Below, in pieces: positions 32,201 through 45,186 of a DNA stretch of 64,000 bases; positions within the stretch are counted from its first letter, which is position 1; every line of letters starts with the position of its first letter. The stretch is from Brachycybe producta (taxonomy: Eukaryota > Arthropoda > Diplopoda > Playtdesmida > Andrognathidae). Under the pieces are notes generated by a model, which worked only from the letters and a program-made list of their open reading frames with translations, was not told the DNA's origin and did not search any database. A program made the position numbers and the translations under genes. The DNA is taken from positions 1,377,001 through 1,441,000 of the forward strand of contig JAUPFP010000047.1 of assembly GCA_036925085.1 (NCBI GenBank), in the 5' to 3' direction.

Positions 32201-34531
32201 AAAAAAAAATGTGTGTTCGAAATGAAGGCGGAGATTTTTTTTTTGTTTTATCTACTTCATATAATATCTCATTTATATACATTTGTATAAATATTCGTGA
32301 TTTCCTTTTTTGGAAAATGTAAGATATGTAAAGGCCTGATGTTGTTGTAATTTCTGTATTGATTTCAATGATGGGAAAAAAATTGTTTACTGAAATGTCT
32401 GCTGAGATCCTCAAAGGCAAACCTCGTGGACATTATTTAAATTATAATAATTCTTGTGAAATTTGGTGGTATTTGATTTTTATTTGCGGTCACTGACAGC
32501 AGCAAATTATTATCATTAATTTATTTTTGTCGTTTATAATTATTTTAAGTTTTGATTTGATTTTTTTTTTATTAAATTTCATGTTTGGTTCTTTTTTATA
32601 TTTTTGAACATCATTTTCATTATTTTTTATTTATTTTATTTCTTAATTAGAATTTCATGTGAATTTGTCTTATTACTCTTTTGGATTTTGTTTTTATTTT
32701 TTATTAAATTTTCTTATTTCATTTTTAAGTTAATTTCATTTTTATATTGTTTAATTTAAATCGTTAGATTATTTTATTTTTGTCATTAGTTCAAGTAATT
32801 TTATTTATATTTTCATTTATTTAAATGTATTACCATTATTATTACTGGTTGCTAACATTGCATGCTAATAATGCTAATTAATTATGATTCATTTGATTTT
32901 ATTCATTACAATTATGTCCGTATAAATGGTAATTTAAAATTAGATTCAAAGTTACATTTTACGTTTGTCGTAACGTGTACTGCATGTACTTTGAAATGAT
33001 ATTTTCATAATAGTATTTAATTTCTAATTTAATTTTCTTTTGAATATACAAAAAATATGCAAATGAATTTTATATGTAATTATACAAATTTTAAAACATT
33101 TAACATAAAACATTTAAAATATCTGAACTATGAAACATAAAAAAATGCAACCAATGTTGAAATTTTTTTTTCTTAACATTTCAACAAAAAATTTGAAGCT
33201 GTGTTACCACCAAGAAATCAATTAAGACAACAAACACATTAAGCGCACCTAAAGGCAATAGTATTTATTATCTTTGAAGTAAAAACAAAGACATCAAAAT
33301 TGTGTCTTGTGTCCTCAACTTTTTGTTTGATCTTTTTTTGTTGTACTTCGAAAGAAATTAATCTTTGTCTTTGAGTCTAACCCATATGAGATGGACGCAG
33401 GATGTCAAGTAAAATATATCTCACGTTTTCTATTTTTATTTAAAAAAGTAGAAATTGTTTTCTTATGTTTTTCTATGATCTATACGTGACAACGGTGGCA
33501 AGATATTCTTTTTCTACTTATGTTGCGAAGAGAGAGATAGATGATGGGGTGAGATAAAACGATAGCCAGTAATGTTTAGAAATTTGGTAAATTTGACATG
33601 GATTTTGTGTATAAGAAGATATTACCTGAAGCACATTATGAATCAGAAGCTTAACTTTTTAAATTGATCATTTATACTATTTTTTTACTGTTGGAAGGTG
33701 GGGGGTGGGGGGTTTACCACAAGTACAATTTTCAAAGAGGACAGTGAGACCATTTAGAGAGAAAAAGTTATCAGGAATTTGTATCTAAATCGCCACATGT
33801 TTTTGAGACAATCCTTAAGGGTAACTTTTACATACTTGAAATACCAATGCGATGTGCTGCTTGCTCTATAATACTTGTAGTATAATAGGAAAAAAAACGC
33901 CTTTGAGTGTTAGCAACAAATTTCGACTTTTGGTCACGTATTGGCTACAAATTTCTTGTCTCATATTTTTTTGTATGTCAGTCGTTTAAGCAATTACTTT
34001 GAAGCACTATACTTCAAAAGAGGTAAATCCTTACCACTTCTTATGTACCTCATGTCTTGAAAGTATTTTTTTTTGGTCAGTGTATCTGTATCAGACTGTA
34101 CATTGTATAATGTATGATTTTGACAGCTAATTTGGTCGCCAAATAATTCATGTGATGATGATGATGATACAAATATAAAGTAGAATGGTGGGTGGGCGAG
34201 ATTTTAAGAAAAGAAGCTCATAATCCGAAAAAGTGGACTGCCACCAACAGGGATGGATGTTCATGTCCATTTAGGTTTTACAATAGGCCAACTTATTTTT
34301 ATATACGAAAGTTTTTATCTTCTTGAGACCTAACCGTAATTATTATCGTGAGGGCTTATACTAGAGATTTCTACAGAGTGCAAAGTATTTTTAGTTTTTT
34401 TTATATAAAATAATTTTAAGTGAGAATTTTTGAACTTAATGGTCAAATTCTATTTGAATACCAGGCAAGTTTTAGTAACCACTAAATTATGAAGCGGGAC
34501 AATATGCGCATGGGTTTTGGAACTTCTGCTA
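29234..34531. other. Intergenic stretch, 5.3 kb, no gene recognised
   Basis: The stretch is AT-rich throughout; 32560-33130 is extreme, with long T/A runs and almost no G or C. A GC-richer island at about 31580-31680 (CGAACCCTGCGGTCTTGC, GGTGGTTACCCGCG) could be a fragment of a tRNA-derived retroposon, since its complement contains GGGTTCGAGA, but no tRNA fold could be drawn. No coding exon is supported. Confidence 0.5.
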
Positions 34532-34657
34532 CCGTATTCACAACTGTCGATATGCTGATAGAAAAATATCACTATCTTTGGCTACATCCAGAAACTTAAA
34601 CATTGATTTACCAAGAAATAAGGATACCTTTCCCCATATCCACAGTTGTGAATACGG
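34532..34657. repeat. Short terminal-inverted-repeat element (126 bp)
   Basis: CCGTATTCACAACTGT (34532-34547) is repeated exactly inverted as ACAGTTGTGAATACGG (34642-34657). The pairing continues imperfectly inward (CGATATG / CATATCC). No ORF; MITE-like. Confidence 0.65.
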
Positions 34658-35939
34658 GGTCTTGTGCCTGCTGAAGCTTACTGAGGGTTTGTTTTCACAG
34701 ATTATTACAATGTTTTAATTTTTCTCATTTTTTTTGGAATATTTATAAGTTTATAGATTTTTTATTTCCTAATTTTTTAATTTTTGGAATTATACAAATT
34801 CTTAAAGATTTTGAAGTTTTTTGGGTGTTCTGGGACTAAGTTGATTGAGCCTTTGTTAGGCATTTTCAGGGCTCTTAAAAGAAAATAAACCCAAGTGAGG
34901 ATATATTTCAGGTTATTATTTTTTTCAAGAAATGTAGTCAATTTTAAATGCAGCCTTAAGCCTCATTTCTACCTGTAAACATGTACTGTACATAGTGAAT
35001 GTTGAGTTTCCATTACAACATGTTACAGCCATACGCAAATGCATATTTTAGTTTAGCTTTCAAGGGGAGGTGATGTTTCCCCCCCCCCCCCCCCCCCCCG
35101 TACATTTGTTTATGAAGAAACAAATGTTTTTGCTTGGAGCAAATGCACACAACATTCTGTAATTGCTTTTGCAATATTTTCCAGTCTGTAAACAAATTTC
35201 TGTTGTATATGTCATGTTGCAGACTCACGTGCGTGCAGCTCCTTGGATTGCACTTAGTTTATTGAAAATGCGACTTAGGTTTGTTTAACAACATATACAA
35301 CACAATAAAAGTTATTAAGTTATTATATACTGTAATTATGAAACAATATAATTATAAGTCTACAATGTATTGTAAAAAAATGTGTCATTACAAAGCACCT
35401 TTTAAAGCATTTTACCATTAAATTGAAATAATAATTTATTTATACTGTTGGCCAATAGGTAGTTGTAATTCTTAAAAAAAAAAAGTGCGAGGAATAAAAA
35501 AAGTTTAAATTATTTCACTTTTTTTCTTTCTTATGATACAAGCACTTTATTAATACTTATGCCATAATAAGCTTACTATACATAAAAATGAAGCAACAGA
35601 AAAAACTTGATTCTTCATAAAGGTGAACCACATTTTTAACCTCTAATCCATCTTTAGGCTGTTTTAAGCTAGTCTCTGTATAAAAGATTGGTATTTGAAG
35701 AATCTGAATACCTCAGTGAGTCACAATGAAGAGCAACTGTTTAAAGTCTCCATTTGTGAAGGGATACTAAATAGTATGTGGCTAGCCAACATGTAAATAA
35801 CTTAGGAATTAATCATAGAAGTTCCAATTGACCCACAAAAGTTCATTTGAATCACACACAAAATATTTTTTTTTTGTAAATATAAATTGATCTACTTTAA
35901 TCAGTTTATATATTTATCAACGTTTGGATTCAAATGGTG
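34658..35939. other. Intergenic stretch with a 21-base C run
   Basis: A run of 21 cytosines lies at 35079-35099 inside AT-rich sequence. No gene or other repeat was recognised. The open frame at 35013-35228 on the minus strand is created by this run. Confidence 0.6.
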
Positions 35940-36183
35940 GTTTTTAAGTGTAAATGTCTCATGAACTCTTGTGAAAAATGAAGATAAACTTGATTGTGTT
36001 TTGGAAATTAGAAGAGTAGCTGAATCACTTAAACGTATTTTCATGTTGATATATTTCACATTGAAAATGATCTAGCTTTAAGCAGACGACACTTAGCAGA
36101 CAATATTGTTTTTAACTTTTATCTATAAAAAGTTTATTTGTTAAAGATATCAACATGAAAATACCATTAAGTGATGGAGATAC

Positions 36184-37793
36184 TACGGAGCCCTGTAAAG
36201 GACAGGCGAGATTTTTTTTTTTTGAAATCTCGAAATTTCGACTTTAATCTTGACATTTCGCCTTTAATCTCGAAATTTCGACTTTTTCCAAAATCTCGAA
36301 ATTTCGACTTTAATCTCGAAATTTCGACTTTAATCTCGAAATTTTGACTTTAATCTCGAAATTTCGACTTTAATCTCGAAATTTCGACTTTTTCCAAAAT
36401 CTCGAAATTTCGACTTTAATCTCGAAATTTCGACTTTAATCTCGAAATTTCGACTTTAATCTCGAAATTTCGACTTTAATCTCGAAATTTCGACTTTAAT
36501 CTCGAAATTTCGACTTTAATCTCGAAATTTCGACTTTAATCTCGAAATTTCGACTTTGATCTCGACATTTCGCCTTTAATCTCGACATTTCGCATTTGAT
36601 CTCAAAATTTCGACTTTTTCCAGAATCTCGAAATTTCGACTTTAATCTCGAAATTTCGACTTTAATCTCGAAATTTTGACTTTAATCTCGAAATTTCGAC
36701 TTTAATCTCGAAATTTCGACTTTTTCCAAAATCTCGAAATTTCGACTTTAATCTCGAAATTTCGACTTTAATCTCGAAATTTCGACTTTAATCTCGAAAT
36801 TTCGACTTTAATCTCGAAATTTCGACTTTAATCTCGAAATTTCGACTTTAATCTCGAAATTTCGACTTTAATCTCGAAATTTCGACTTTAATCTCGAAAT
36901 TTCGACTTTAATCTCGAAATTTCGACTTTAATCTCGAAATTTCGACTTTGATCTCGACATTTCGCCTTTAATCTCGACATTTCGCATTTGATCTCAAAAT
37001 TTCGACTTTTTCCAGAATCTCGAAATTTCGACTTTAATCTCGAAATTTCGACTTTAATCTCGAAATTTTGACTTTAATCTCGAAATTTCGACTTTAATCT
37101 CGAAATTTCGACTTTTTCCAAAATCTCGAAATTTCGACTTTAATCTCGAAATTTCGACTTTAATCTCGAAATTTCGACTTTAATCTCGAAATTTCGACTT
37201 TAATCTCGAAATTTCGACTTTAATCTCGAAATTTCGACTTTAATCTCGAAATTTCGACTTTAATCTCGAAATTTCGACTTTGATCTCGACATTTCGCCTT
37301 TAATCTCGACATTTCGCATTTGATCTCAAAATTTCGACTTTTTCCAGAATCTCGAAATTTCGACTTTAATCTCGAAATTTCGACTTTAATCTCGAAATTT
37401 CGACTTTAATCTCGAAATTTCGACTTTAATCTCGACATTTCGACTTTAATCTCGACATTTCGACTTTTTCCAAAATCTCGAAATTTCGACTTTTAATCTC
37501 TTATTCGGTCATGTTAATTATGCCATGTTGTGCGCACCGTACTCTAATAATTAAATTATTGCTGCTAAAAGAGGGCGCTTGCAATAATTTAATTATTAGA
37601 GTATGGTGCGCACAACATGGTCTAATTAACATGGCCGAATAAGAGATTAAAAGTCGAAATTTCGAGATTAAAGTCGAAATGTCGAGATTAAAGTCGAAAT
37701 GTCGAGATTAAAGTCGAAATGTCGAGATTCTGGAAAAAGTGGAAATGTCGAGATTTTAAAAAAAAATTCGCATGTCCTTTGCAGGGCTCCGTA
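36184..37793. mobile_element. Non-autonomous TIR element carrying a 20-bp satellite array
   Basis: The ends are 21-bp inverted repeats (TACGGAGCCCTGTAAAGGAC... at 36184 and its complement ending at 37793, one mismatch), and AGATAC flanks both ends (36178-36183 and 37794-37799) as a target-site duplication. Inside are a direct array of a 20-bp monomer, CTCGAAATTTCGACTTTAAT (about 36223-37499); a central inverted repeat with arms at about 37495-37561 and 37582-37648 around a 20-base loop; and a short array in the opposite orientation (about 37649-37745). There is no transposase ORF. A DNA transposon mobilised in trans is the simplest reading; the superfamily is not identified. Confidence 0.85.
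36223..37499. repeat. 20-bp satellite array with higher-order structure
   Basis: The monomer CTCGAAATTTCGACTTTAAT contains the 12-bp palindrome TCGAAATTTCGA. A block of variant monomers (CTCGACATTTCGCC, CTCGACATTTCGCATTTGAT, CTCAAAATTTCGACTTTTTC) recurs three times, starting at about 36551, 36943 and 37275. The intervals are 392 and 332 bp, which differ by exactly three monomers. This shows higher-order duplication followed by unequal exchange. Confidence 0.9.
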
Positions 37794-37915
37794 AGATACC
37801 CTTCTAGTTTTTAAAATAGTTTCTTATTTCTGGTAATTTTGTTTTTGTGAAAGACAGAATAATCAGATTTTGAAAATCAGCTTTTTATAAAACGTCTTAA
37901 GAGTTTCACTTGAGT

Positions 37916-39007
37916 TTACAACATTGGATAATTATTTGAACCACAGCCCCTACTAATTAATAAAAGTGGACTAAAATGGGTGGTTATTTAAATTATATGC
38001 AGAACCAACGCCCCAGTATATTGTCAAACCTGGTTTTTCACCCATTTTTTCGAATTTTAAAAATTCTTGAATCCTTGTGCTTTTCCAAGCTTTTTGGAAC
38101 TTCTTTAGCCAGTTGGTCACGCCTCAGGCATTTTTAGAGCTTCTAGAGCTTCACGGACAAAATGAAATAAGGATGCGGCCCGTGGGCCATATGTTGCACA
38201 TGTATGTTTTTGGGCAATAAGGGTTTTCTCACTGAATAGATTGGCCACGTTTGTTTCCTGATATCAAATTCCTCTTCTTCTAACAGTGACATTATATTGT
38301 TCAACTAATAAAATGCATTACTTAATTTCAACATAGTAAACAGAACTGTCATTTTTCTTCAGTTGAAATTTTCACTGTTGAATAGTTTTCATCAAGTGGA
38401 AACAATGCCTTAATGACAGAATTGAAATAAGTTTGCAATATCCGGTAAAAGATAAAATATTCAACTAGTTTGTTTCTTCTTGCCTTACAGTGTGTTATTG
38501 ACTGTGTTTGTGTGATTCAGCTTTTACAAGTGTCAGTGAGTAAAGTTGAGTGGGTGGGTTTAAACTAGTAACCACCCCATTCATCAGGTCAGGCCATCAA
38601 TGAAAGCACAGACTGAATGACTACAGTTGTGTGGTCATCATCATTATTATTGTGTGTTATGAAGATTAACACTTCATGAGTCAGCCTGTATTTAACCTGT
38701 AATGAGAACAGGTAGAATAACAGATGATAAAGACACATGCTGAGAATCTGAGGAGAAATAGAGCCCTTTGAAAGATCATAATATTGCTATGTATATAGCT
38801 ATATTATGGATGGCAAACTGACAATCTTTCTTATATTGGTTTGTTTTAATGAAGAAATCTAATCCTAGTTGATGCAGTATAGGACTAAGTTGGTCAAGTT
38901 GGTAAGTTGGTCTTCACTATCTGAAAATTGTGAATGTCTCATGATTGTTAGTTATTTTTGAAGGTGGCAAATTTCAAGTCGAATTCAAAAGGGTTAACTT
39001 TCAACCC
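37916..39007. other. Intergenic stretch, nothing recognised
   Basis: AT-rich sequence without coding signals; no repeat shared with the rest of the window was seen. Confidence 0.5.
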
Positions 39008-39245
39008 TAAAGAGGCGATCACATTTAGCAATAATATTTAAAGCAAGATTCACTGCAATGTGTTCTTGAATTAATTGAAATTGCCAATGTGATAATACTT
39101 TTGAAATTGCACACCGACTTGCAGAAAACGTTGATCTTCGTTTTTTTTTGTTGTTGTTGCAAAAAACTGTGCAAGATTCACAGCAATATTTTACTTGTTT
39201 CTTGTATGGAAACTTGCAGGAAAAATAACCAGCGTGATCATGATA
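39008..39245. repeat. MITE-like foldback, family GCGGCGATCACA (copy 3)
   Basis: It starts TAAAGAGGCGATCACATTTA and follows copy 1 (9263-9520) in order: AAGCAAGATTCACTGCAATG, CTTGAATTAATTG, a T run with GTTGTTGTTGCA, AACTGTGCAAGATTCACAGC. The right end, CAGCGTGATCATGA, is decayed. Confidence 0.65.
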
Positions 39246-39307
39246 ACTGCTAATGTTGAAAGGCTATGACATGTGTCATGCTACCAATCAGGGATGTAAT
39301 TAAGGAC

Positions 39308-39640
39308 TAAATCACTGCCACCCTGCTTCTAGATGCTCTGAAAAGCACTGAAATGAACTCAGGAGGGCCCAACAGACTTCCAAGGACCATAAAACCCTTT
39401 TTAATGATTTTTCCACCAGTCAAATGGGGATACTTACTCAAGTTTATCTTACAAAAAAATAATGCATTAATGAAAAGACTACCACAGGACTTTATTTTAT
39501 AAACATAGAGAAAAATGCCGGGAACTGTTTTATTTTTATTGCATAATTTTAAATGTTTAAATAAATATGAATTTTTTTTAAAAAATAATTTTATTTGAAT
39601 CATGTATTAAATCAATGTGATTTAAATCACTGCCACCCTG
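39308..39640. repeat. Segment flanked by an 18-bp direct repeat
   Basis: TAAATCACTGCCACCCTG occurs at 39308-39325 and exactly again at 39623-39640. The roughly 300 bp between could be a retroposed insert with a long target duplication, or this could be a simple local duplication. The insert has no recognised family; its frame at 39307-39603 on the minus strand is not protein-like. Confidence 0.45.
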
Positions 39641-42600
39641 GTAGGCCTTCATGATTTTTGTAATTTGTATAGATGACCTGAAAGTCGCTTCCAAAAATAT
39701 TAATCGCAAGTTTTAAAGCGACTTTTACATTTAATGTATATGACACTGATTGATAATTTGAGTAACATCAAGAAAACATAACCCTTCAATGCATACTATA
39801 ATTCTATAATAGTTATCTTATGAACTATTAAGATAACTGCCAAGTAAGAGATTAAGTGAAACAGATACAACTTAGCATCCTATTGCAATCATTTAGTATT
39901 AATTTAAATCAAATAGAAATTGAAAATAACACATGGGGCTGTTGTTTGAATTTGAATTTTTTGTTTCCCGTTTTTGTTAAGGGTTTAGCCAGGTGCAAGG
40001 ATTTCATGGCTAATGATTATCCATACAGTGGGTTTTAACGACCATTTTTAGACATATTATTAAATAGATTTGTGGACGTATCACATTATTTCTGTTTACA
40101 TTGCCTTTGTCAATAATAGCCTATGTTTGTGGTCTATCACTATATTACATTTAGAAATTTTTTTTGTTTGAGTATAGATTGTTGAATTAAGGGATTTTAT
40201 GTTATAGGGGAGAAGAATGAATATTTAATCCCTATTTATTCGTTTTTGCGTGGGAAAGCAACACATGTATAATTTTCGTCAATATATACATGTAGGTATT
40301 GGACCCAATGTCTGCCAAAGACAAAGGGCCAACAAATATTTTACTATATATGTGCTATGAGAGTACACATGAGATTTCAGACAGTGTTTATTTATGTATT
40401 GATGAGCCTCAATTTTATATTAGTTTTTTTTTGTCATTTTATTGCTATTCGATGTGATGTGATGAAGCTTTCATGGTTCTCTTTCTTGTCTCATTTCCGG
40501 CTCTGATAAGTTTTGTCACCATCATTTAATGGGAGCCATGTTACGTGCTTGGCAGACAAAGTGAACTTATAAATGGTCTCCATTCTTATAGACATTAATG
40601 GATTCCTTTTGTCGAAGTTGTTGTTTAAATAAGAAAGGTTTGTTTAGAGATGCTAAATTGTTACATGTGTGAAGAAGATCTGCAAAGAAGTAAAAGTTGG
40701 AACCGGTTTTTCTATAATAAATTTTATTATTGTATCAGATATGGGTCAATAAACTTAACAAATAAAGCTTTTAAGTTTTTAAAGGCTATATTTTGCAAGT
40801 ATGTTTTTGTATAGTTGTTATAATATTGTACAGGAACATTCATGAGTAAGGTTTACATTGTAAAGATAGTTTAAATTTATAATTATGTCCAGTAATTCGC
40901 AAAAAAAAAAAATAAAACTTTGAAGATAATACGGGAAATGATTTTTGTAGCAAATTTGCTGCAATAAAATTATACTGATGAGTGATGACTAAGACTAAAG
41001 GTCCAAAACGTTTATGCAAATAACAAATAAAAATGTGCAAATTGCTTTTAGAAGTTACACATTTTATGCAAAAAATAAATCCGAAAAAGTTCAGAATAAG
41101 AAAAAACAATTAATGTTATAAGCAAGTAAAAATGTATATTGCACAGCATAAGCGTAATTAATTGTATGAAGCAAATAGGTTCGCCATAGCTACAATCACT
41201 GATGAAACACTTTTGTAGAATATTTTTCTGGTAAAAAAGTGATGTTTTTAAGAAACAAGTGAAATTATGCAGCTTTATGTAAAGTACTGCAATTTGCACG
41301 TACTGTATTATGAATTTTTTTTACTTAGGATTAAATCAATTTTTATTACACAAATGCCACTCATATGGTATTAATATAATAGTGCAAGATGCACTACAAG
41401 ATTTGACACATTTCTTGCAGTGTTTTTTTCTTCAATCAAGTAGCACAATCGTGGTTGCTCTAATTGCACAGACATTTTGCATGTTGCTATTTTTTTTAGC
41501 AGTGCGAAAATTATTTACTCTTCTGGTTAGATCAAACAACACACTATCTAAATGCATATTATCATGTTTATTTAATTTTATTATATGTGATCTAAAAATT
41601 GTGGAAAACATCTGTACTAGTCTACAGTTTGTAAGTTAGCAAACATCAGGATGTTTTTTTCTGACAAATGAGTTTACAATTTGTATACTTTTCTTGTAAA
41701 TTGTATTATTTGTAGGAAAAACATGAGAGGCAACCAAATAGTGAAATTATGGATAAATTATACAACGCCCAAGAAATGCTTATGTTGCGGATAATGACAA
41801 ATTGTATACGCAATTACTTAATATTGCGTAAATATGACCAATGTGTTAGTATCTAATCATTTCTAATGTTTACAACAACAAAAAATAACTTTAGGGAAGA
41901 GTCACACATGCTGAAAACCCACTATAAAATACAACTAGAAATAAACTTTGTGTTCATTTACACTCAAAGCTCATGCTCAGGAGCAATTGTTCTGTTTTAT
42001 TCATAGCACAAAATATCTTTGAGAGATGAAGCCCTTGATTTTAAAACGGAAAGTGCTACAAATTGTGGTATTGTACAATAATTGTACATGTTCAAATGTT
42101 GATTTAAATAAAAAAAATATTTTGTCTAGAAAAAAATGGACTTTTAAGAAATCATGTTGCACAATCATTTGCAAATAAATAACTTCATTTAAACTTCTTG
42201 GTTGTTTGTTATTCAAGGGAAAAAATTATAGAGTTGATTTGATTATTTCTTTGTGTAACAATGAAAAAACCTTCATAGACAATTAAGGGCCACGCGTCTC
42301 CAAGGGGGTGAGACCCACACGCGCCTCACTTTATAGCCCCTCACCTTGAAAAATGAACAAAGAAAATTGGATGAGATGGGAGAAGGTGTTTTTAGATTAT
42401 GAATGAAACTTTAACAAATTCAGTTTTTTCTTGTTAAAAAAAAACGTTTCTACATTGAAATTTCTTACATCTGTTGTTTATGTATTCACAAACTTGAATC
42501 GAAGCAGGAAAAAAAAAATGAAATTGACATGAAATTATGAGCATTACATTGCCGCTAATTGAAGAGTGAGCGGCCAGTGGCCACCTTGTTGGCTACCAGT

Positions 42601-45186
42601 TCAGAATCTATATAGGATTAGCCGTGTACAGAGATAATGTAGGACAAAGTGATGAAGACAGACCCCCCCCCCCCTGCAAAGAACCCTCTAATAATTGTTG
42701 AAGCTTACAGTATGTACCTCTGAAATCGGGTAATTTTTTTGGAAGATGATTTAAGTATATTTCTATAAAGGTTTATTGTTTTTTTTATTGGCGTCAGCTT
42801 TCTATCTTTTTTTTTGCGGCCAGTCTTTATAATTATGGATTTTGTTATACAGTGCAGATTTTTTTTAAAAAAGAAAAAAAAAAATTGTTTTGTCATGTTG
42901 GATTACAAGGTGATCCAATATCATGAAGGGTTATCAATTTTTATTGTTTCTGTTTTGTTTTGTACAAAATAGAGGCTTTTTACAGGTGTATTTATTAAGA
43001 AGTGGAAAGGAAACTATTGTTGGAAATTTACAGAAAAAAAACGAAAGTTGTTTTAACTTTTTAAAAAAAGCTTTTGGAGCTTGGTCAGGACAGTTTACTT
43101 GAAAGGAGGACAAATTTCAGTGTTAACATTTTTAGGCGGATGATAGAAGGCTATTGTTGTAAACCAACTTCACCATTTAGGTACCTAAAGTTCTAAACAG
43201 TTACTGTTTAGAACTTTATGTAGGGTTGACCACAAACAAAATTAGAGATATTTCACTTAGACCGATTATAAGGTGGTAAAGCAGTAGAACTTCCTTGCAA
43301 ATGGATTTCATGCAATATTTCTGCTGCACCAGAAGACGTTGTAATTTTCATTGGGTTTATGTTTTTGGGTTTTGAACTTTTGACAATGCGTTTCACATGC
43401 TGCAATTGGACTTTTATTCTTCTGCTACAGGCCTTTTTGGCTGCTTGCAGAGTAACTTAAAAAAATACTTAAGACAACCATCTCTCGTCCTCTTTTAGAA
43501 AGTAATCTACAGAAAGAAGCCCATGGGGCTTACTGTTTATTGAATTAATTAGCTTATGAAGTTAGGACCTAATTAGAAATTAGTTCCTGGTTACTGTTTA
43601 AATTTTTTATCATCCTAGACTGCGTTATTTTTTATGCTTGTCAATTAAAACTTTTCCCCCCAATAATTCAGCCCGATTAAATTGTTTTACCAGCAATTGC
43701 TAATAGTAAAATTGTTTGTCCATTGCCCAACAATTGCTTGTAATTTTATTTCCCTCCACTTTTTGTACCTTTGTAATGTGTGTGTGTGTGTGGGTGGCAC
43801 AATTTAATTGAGCCAAGCCCCTCTTTCTACCTGTGTACAACGTGGAGTTCCAACTTTGAAGTCTAGCCTCTGTATAATCCCCCACCCCCATTTCCCAATA
43901 GTAAATGGCAACGTAAAAATTAGACCTAGTGGGTGATGACTTAGTACCAATTATAAAGAACAGTTTACTTTGACACAATCTATTTTCTTTTTTCTCATTG
44001 TGTATTTGTCGGCGCAATTTTTTATCTTAACGTTTCATCTTTTTTTTTGTGAATGACACTGCGGTATCTTATGGGTAGGGCGCCTTCTGGGCATGTATAT
44101 AGTCTTGCAAAAAAAATCACGGTTTCTTTTTGTGTGGTCCACAACATCCTTTTGTATGAAACTTACCTGTGTTTTTCATACACCTCAGTAATAATGCAAA
44201 TCCAGTTTTTAAATTTTTTTTCTGTTTGATTCTACATGTAGGGTCCATGCAGGTGCTTAAATATGGCTGTCAATGAGAATAGGTTTTTTTGGAATTATAG
44301 TCATGATAGGACTTCAACAAAAACACATTTTACAAAGGGCATTTAAAGAATTTGTTATAATTCATTATGAATTTCAAATAAATGTAAAAATTTCTATAAT
44401 GCGCTATAGACTATAAATGATAATTAATTTATCATAATGATAATTATATCAAAAGACAGTAGCACTGTATTACAAAAGACAGTAGATTTATCTTATTCGC
44501 AAAATTGTGTACCTGTGGGTAGTGGTAATATTAATTAATATTCATCATCTTTTGAAAATTTCTCTGCCAAATTCGGGCCAGTAGAAAATCAAAATGTAAA
44601 TTTTTAGCATAATTTATTTTGTAATGTTGGTACTTTATTAATTTTATAATTCAGGTCGTATGTTACAAGAAAATTGAAGAAAATCATCATTGTTTTTTTA
44701 TATATTACAAATTTCAATTTTTTAGTTAGATTTCAAGAATCAGTGGTGCAAAATAGGTTACATGTAAAATGCACCCATATTTTAAAATCTAGGATAGATA
44801 TATCCAATCGTGGGAATCGGGTTGTACGTTCCAGAATTCATATGAGTCATTCGCTAAACGGAAAGACGCGATTTTCAATAAATCTACTTTTGAACTGACT
44901 TCATTCAACCTGACTTATGAGCAACAAATATTTCTTTGATAAAGATGTTATGATGCTCATTAGAAGAAACGTAAAATAGGAAATGCATTGCATTTTTAAT
45001 ATTTTATGCATTAATTGTAGTTAAAAAATACATTCATAATGATTCTTTACTACTCTAGTTTATAACACTTAAAACTATGCTTCTAAAATGCGAATTTTGT
45101 TTTTTAGATAACTAATTATATTAATCGCCATTAAATTAATTTTTTTGTAAAATTAACGGATGTAATTTTAAAATTATTAGTAATAA
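39641..45186. other. Intergenic stretch, 5.5 kb, no gene recognised
   Basis: The stretch is AT-rich. The only strong structures are a hairpin at 43187-43217 (listed separately), a C run at about 42663-42674 and a TG array near 43779. Open frames such as 41310-41639 (plus) and 40840-41299 (minus) are Phe/Leu-rich translations of AT-rich DNA with no domain or splice support. Confidence 0.5.
43187..43217. repeat. Perfect 15-bp hairpin
   Basis: AAAGTTCTAAACAGT and ACTGTTTAGAACTTT are exact complements separated by one T. No matching second copy was noticed in the window. Confidence 0.8.

Larger units (their letters stand above)
35940..37915. repeat. Foldback family TTTAGAAACTAGAAG (copy 3), split by the satellite element
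   Basis: The left part (35940-36183) carries AATGAAGATAAACTTG, TTTGGAAATTAGAAGAGTAG, CTGAATCACTTAA and its inverse ACCATTAAGTGATGGAGATA. The right part resumes at 37794 with AGATACCCTTCTAGTTTTTA and AAAGACAGAATAATC. The two parts join naturally across the 1,610-bp insertion at 36184-37793. Confidence 0.65.

Noticed and set aside
35079-35099. G-quadruplex at the 21-C run
   Set aside because: A single homopolymer run could form one, but it may equally be a sequencing or assembly length artefact; there is no further support.
36223-37499. CRISPR-like array of regularly spaced palindromic repeats
   Set aside because: The 20-bp monomers follow each other without unique spacers, the array lies in a TIR element of an animal genome, and there are no cas genes.
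41048-41639. Two Phe/Leu-rich open frames that look like membrane proteins
   Set aside because: AT-rich DNA gives Phe, Leu, Ile and Lys codons by composition. There are no splice sites, no start context and no family similarity.
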